A DNA stretch of 64,000 nucleotides from positions 62,001 through 126,000 of the forward strand of contig SKCR01029077.1 of assembly GCA_019454045.1 (NCBI GenBank), written 5' to 3'. This document shows positions 58,832 through 64,000 of the stretch, one piece after another. The position numbers were made by a program, and so were the translations under genes. Every line of letters begins with the position of its first letter. Position 1 is the first letter of the stretch. The stretch is from Zanthoxylum bungeanum. Lineage: Eukaryota; Streptophyta; Magnoliopsida; Sapindales; Rutaceae. Below the pieces are notes generated by a model that saw only the letters and a list, made by a program, of their open reading frames with translations, had not been told where the DNA came from and made no database searches.

Positions 58832-61386
58832 TGTCACGACCCAGTTTCCCAAGTCTGACCTGCATGAGACAACGACGCCATCTCCCTGAGCCTCGTGACA
58901 TGAAGTGATCTAACCTTATTCTGAATTAATTTCTTATATATATTAACATTCTGATTTCAATAGCTTACATGCACATACTTGACTAGACTAAACTTGATAG
59001 ATTTACTAAAAAATTTGGCATGATGTATCATAAACATCATATTACCTGGATCAGTGTCCAGCATCGTGCGGAAACCTACCTATACAAATCATATATTCAA
59101 CTCAATCCAACACGGAAAATGGCCTCTGGTCGATATTCCAATCTGAGTATACTTAGGAGTATACCTAACATGCAAATGTCATAATCATGGATCAATAAAC
59201 ATAGCCTTTAACATAAACATCATAACTTAAATTACATCATTATTATTTTTTTTGCCACTTAAACTAATACATGTATTATACGTGTGAGCCTTAACACTTT
59301 TCCCTAATGACTACAACAGCTGATATCCATCGCTACCAAGCCCATCATTGCATGCTTGAATGCGATGTCTGCATGATTAAAATGGAAGAAGTAAGTGATG
59401 TGACATCTCAGTGCATAAACATCAAAGCATAAGCTACATAATATCATATGCATAAATTAATTGAGATATTACGTCAAACCCAGAACGTAGGTCATTACAT
59501 AATTCATGTATGTATACCTAAACTGTATCATGATCTGAGAACTTGTGACATGACTGATCACTAAAACATAATAACATGGTACAACACAAAATACAAAACA
59601 TGTTATGACATTGACCGTGACATGAACTAATCATAAAGCCCAACTAAAGCATGACTTGAAAATGTAAACATGATAACTTGATTGTACGATTACATGAAAA
59701 CTGAAAATGATAACATGACTTATACTAAAAATATATCATGACATGAAAACAACATCATGAATTGTAAAACATGACTCAAAAGTACGTCAACATGACTTGA
59801 AATGCATAAACATGGTATAACATGATTGAAAACTAGATATCGTCAATGAGAACGTAAAGACATCAACAAACTTGAAAACATGAAAGTGATACTGCAAACT
59901 ATAAAACATGAACGTGAACTAATAACTAAAATGCATGCTGAAAAACGTAATCATGAACTTGAAACCGCAATCATAAAATGTGATTAAAAGCATAAACATG
60001 AGCTATGTCTGAAATCCATAAACCTGCATGTAAATCAAAATTTCATAAAACTGTAAACGTGAATTGAAAATTCTTATGCAACTATCAGAATTGGGACGTC
60101 TACCATGCATCGTCATACGTACCGGGATTGGGTCGTCGCCCCCGCGTACGCTCGTACATGACTTAAAATATAAAAAAAAATCCACACCAGTATTGAAACC
60201 TGGGGAAATGCAACCTACTTAGTAGGACCTGACACTGCATAAGTAGAGGAATGTGTATATGAACGTGAAAAGCCTATAAGGGTGATCAGTGCCCCATGAG
60301 GTAATTGATCAGTGTCATGAGGCAAGTGATTCTAGAATGGTAGCCATAGCTCCAAGCTTTCATCTAGAGTTCCAAACTCTAATTTTATGTTTCATGTCTA
60401 ACATGAACATTTTGACCCAATTACAAGCATATTGTGTTTATGCTTGCAAAGCATCCATACACAATTCATTAGCCTAATTTCAACATCAAGCTATGTTATT
60501 ATGTATCCAATACATAATACATCACAATATGTTTCATTAATGATAACAACTCACTAATGAAAACATAACTTTAGAGAATATCAAACTTGCCTAGCAAGTT
60601 TGATTACAAGATCCAATCTACTTCTCCTTATTGAAATGTTGTAGAGGACTTCCAAGCTAGCCAGCTTGATTCCAAGATCCAATCTTGAGAACTTCCAAAG
60701 CTAGCAAGCTTGATTCCAAAATCTAATAATCTTCTCCTTGTTGAAATGTTATAGAGAACTTTCAAAGCTCATCTCACACAAACTTTACTTAGGCTAATTT
60801 TTCTTTATTTTGCTAAATGCTTGTTTTAGCTTGCTTTGCCTTGTTTAAAAATTTACTCAAGCTTTCCTTTTATAGTGAAACTTATGCAATTTTTAATTAA
60901 TAAAAGTTCTAATCAACTTTTATGTGGGCTTAATCCAATTTGTCCAAATATGTATAATTAGGTGTGACTAATCACCTTTGTCTACCACTTTGATTTAATC
61001 CAATTAAATCAAGACAAAAGTCTAACTAATTGATTCGTTCATTGTCTACCACTTTGATTTAATCCAATTAAATCAAGCCAAATACACCTATTATTACATA
61101 TTTTGTAATTATCAAAATATCCTATAATGATAAAGATATTTATTAAATTACAACAAAGTCATTGTGTGATTTTGGATTAATCCAATTAATTCAATTAGGT
61201 CAAAGTAAATAATTAATATTCTCCAATAACACTTAGTTATTTTAATTGATAATTATAATATCAAATATTATTTATTATCAAACATTATCGGCTACCCAAG
61301 TGCTCAACGAGTACACTTCATATTGTGGGTCTCTCTAAGTTTAGACACGTTCGTCATATAAGCCTAGCTTATATGTATGCAATTCG
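58832..61386 (+). repeat. LTR-like element F, left part
   Basis: Starts TGTCACGACCC, a typical start of plant gypsy LTRs. AT-rich with many CATGAACTTGAAAAC-like words (59560-60010) and no ORF. Internal direct repeats: a 60-64-bp duplication with TGTCTACCACTTTGATTTAA (60977-61080) and a CTAGC/AAGCTTGATTCCAA duplication (60595-60790). It resumes after solo LTR G at 63738. Its right end lies beyond the window, so direction and size are uncertain. Confidence 0.5.
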
Positions 61387-63732
61387 TGTTGGGGTTGGTG
61401 CTCAAAGCGCCAATTCCCCATTGTATTTCCTTGTAAATACTATTGTAAACGTTTTATTATGAATAAAATAAGCAGTTTCTATAATATAATATATCTTATT
61501 ATATGGTAAAGACGTAATTGACCTTAGAATGATTAGTCATGATGCAGTTGCAAAAGCGTCGCAACTGATATTGAGTTGTATCATGACGTTGTCAAACTTA
61601 GACAGTTTCTGCTCAAGGTTTACACTACTTGGTCAGTAAAGTAAACCTGTTGAGACCGGTACATGTCGTATACTGGAATATATGATTCCAATGTTTTTTC
61701 AATAAACCATAAGTCTTGGAGACTCGTATAGACGTGTAGGTGTTTATAGCGGATAAACACTGAATGACTCACCGAAGATTCTTAATAGATGATACACCAA
61801 CGTCAGTAAGAATATTCTCGAGTTGAGTACCATTTGTGATTCTTCGACTTGAGATACCACTGTGGGAACATAAGACATCTTCCACACTTAGATGGCAGTC
61901 ACGTCACCGATCTATTCAGATCAGACATCCGCCCGTTCGTTGGGTGTGGACAAATCCTCAGGGTGTCCTGTGTGTAGTCCATATATGATTAGCAATCAGA
62001 TAAAAACCATGGGCTCATGGTACATTTTAGAAGTGAGTTCTAAGTGTTCCTTTAGAGATTGCTAATAGAGACGTCGAGGAGATTGTCCCTATGGAGATTT
62101 GACGTTTATATCTATATCTCTGGGATATATCCGGATACCTGTGACGGAGGAATTAAACATATGTCATGACATCGACCTGTATAATTCAGCGAGTTTATCT
62201 GTGGTCGTCATAATTTATGGGTGGGTAAATTATGGACACGAAATTGGATTTCGTGACGGATATGCCTGAATCTAGAGAGTCTCACTAGTGAAATATACTC
62301 GTAGAGCACTAGGGCAACTTTTATGAATAATACTGATTATTTATAAGTTGTTTAAAGGTTAACCGAAAAATACATGTAAAGGGACCTAATGGTAATTTCC
62401 TAATTATTATGTATTTGTATTTAATGATAGATTTTATTAAATACACATTAATTAAATGTCAAATTGTGATATTTGACATATATCATAAATATATATATGT
62501 ATTTGGATATTTAAAGTAAATATAATACATATATTTAAAATATTTGTATTTAAATAATTATTTAATTATTTAATTGTTAAATAATTAAATTAATTAAAAA
62601 TATAAATATCTTAAGTTTGATATTTTTGGAGATGCCATGAATTGCTTTATTTGACTTGTTGAAAATCATTAAATGGTTTAATGATCATTTACACAAGTTG
62701 ATAAAGTTAACTTTAATGAAACAAAAAATAATATCTAGATATTTTACGTATACACAATTTCGGCCAATGGCATATTGGGTGTGTATATATTATTTTGTTT
62801 CATTTTCATTAAGTTTTTAACAAGTTACCAAAAACAAACACAAAAGAGTTGAGAGGAAAAGTTGAAGAACAAAGAAGAAAAGCTTGAAATACTTTGATTT
62901 TGTAAGTTTTTCTTTAAATCTTTCAACTAAGAAAATGTCTCTATCATGCTTAGCTTCAATATGTGTTGCTAGGATGTTGTCTCTACACTTATAGTTTGTG
63001 TTTTAAATGGTTATGAACTTGTTTGAAAGATGAAAACATGTATGGTTTCCAAGTGAGCTTGAAATGGTTTCATAAGCTCTCTTTTCATTATTTGATAATC
63101 AAGTTGTCATTCTAGAGTTGCTAAGCCACTCGTTGATGACCTAGAATTTTTCTTGAGTTTTTCATGATGGTGAGACTGTTTGGTGTGGTTAAAGTTTGAA
63201 TTAAAATGTTGGATTTAATTGATTGGTAAAATTTATCAATTTGAAGAAGAAATTACAAAATTAGGGTTCTTAACCCTTTCCAAATTTGGGTTTTTTCATA
63301 TCTGTGATGTATTATGGTGTGTATATGATGCATATTAATTTTTGAGTTGATTGGATTTGATCTTGACATATTTTGAACAAAAATGGACCAAATTGTAAGA
63401 ACTGAAAAATTAAGGGTGTGTTCGGCAATTACAAAAGTTTTGTGGATTTTGTTGCAATCTGATTTTGATGTGTTGGACATATTGGAAATCATTTAGAATC
63501 ATCCAAAATTATATTTGACAATTTAAAGACTAAAATGATCAATTTACAAACTATTGGGGTAATTCGGTAATTACAAACAAATTTGACTTCTTGTGTAAAA
63601 TTTCAGTTTTTAAGTATTGGGTAATTAAATAAATAAGTTTATTTAATTGATCCAAGAAAAATCATTGAAATCGAAAAATTTGATTTCCGCGTTTCCGCTG
63701 CTTAACCGGATTTTTACCATTAAACCCCTACA
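61387..63732. repeat. solo LTR G
   Basis: 2346 bp beginning TGTTGGGGTTGG and ending ACCCCTACA, with a 5-bp target duplication ATTCG on both sides (61382-61386, 63733-63737). No primer site, polypurine tract or pol sequence inside. TG...CA ends plus the duplication support a solo LTR; family not recognised. Confidence 0.8.
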
Positions 63733-63737
63733 ATTCG

Positions 63738-64000
63738 GCCATCTCTGAATTTGCAAAGAACATGAACGATCTTTCTGAACTATACAAGTCGAGGTCATCA
63801 CATATGTTTAATAATACATCCATCGTAGGCTATCCAAGTTGTGTTTAGGAAACATAGATTGCACCGTCAAGTTTCCAAGGCCCACATCTCATATTATCGA
63901 CATGTCCACAATTCTTTACAACTAATCAGAACACCATTTCTGATATATGTGATCCACCCTAGGTGATCGGCTTTGGGGAAAGTCTTAATAATCGTGACTT
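63738..64000 (+). repeat. LTR-like element F, right part (incomplete)
   Basis: Continues F after solo LTR G. No gene seen. Cut by the window edge. Confidence 0.45.

Overview
This is a plant nuclear window, almost certainly a core eudicot. It holds two intron-containing genes: a COV/LCV (DUF502) membrane protein on the + strand and an EXA1-type GYF-domain protein on the - strand. Around them lie nested, mostly decayed LTR retrotransposons with very AT-rich spacers. No prokaryotic features, CRISPR arrays or intact RNA genes were seen. Family letters (A-G, C1-C4) are labels made for this report. All alignments were done by eye.

Layout. 1-2498: 5' part of a Tat-like Ty3/gypsy element (- strand; LTR, PBS, gag, protease). 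2499-22108: a Ty1/copia element C3 (- strand, gag with two zinc knuckles, 5' LTR 20672-22108). Its gag is split at one point by a 15.7-kb composite insertion (4246-19976) flanked by the 5-bp duplication CCTTC. That composite holds gypsy element A, a full-length copia C1 (4687-14671, TSD CTTTG) inside A's 5' LTR, and a fragment of gypsy element B next to A's LTR near the right end. Both outer ends of the composite are the start of the A LTR, facing each other.

22721-24632: LCV gene, six exons, 255 aa. It is followed by a mosaic of plastid fragments (about 25058-25240), a hAT-type MITE (25457-25753, 8-bp TSD) and a 200-bp tandem duplication (26035-26417). 26418-47340: pieces of copia C2, solo-LTR-like D, copia C1 (second copy) and a C3-type LTR. 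They only make sense if 27478-41785 (about 14.3 kb) is flipped. Flipping restores a complete C2 carrying D (TSD ACAAG), a complete C1 copy (TSD GGCAA), and one continuous C3-type LTR around C1. Inside the flipped segment are a solo LTR C4 (TSD AATAC) and a gypsy integrase fragment.

47854-56012: EXA1-like gene (- strand, ten coding exons, about 1829 aa) with an N-terminal eIF4E-family-binding motif and a GYF domain, predicted to act in translational repression. 56895-57614: second hAT-like MITE. 57690-64000: a gypsy 5' LTR/PBS/gag start (E), interrupted by another LTR-like element (F), which carries a 2.35-kb solo LTR (G, TSD ATTCG).

The two genes show no sign of working in one pathway. The main signals are structural: an inversion with reconstructable breakpoints, and an LTR-element insertion with inverted LTR ends. 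I found no convincing undescribed protein system. The nearest candidate is the long open, protease-like reading frame of element A.
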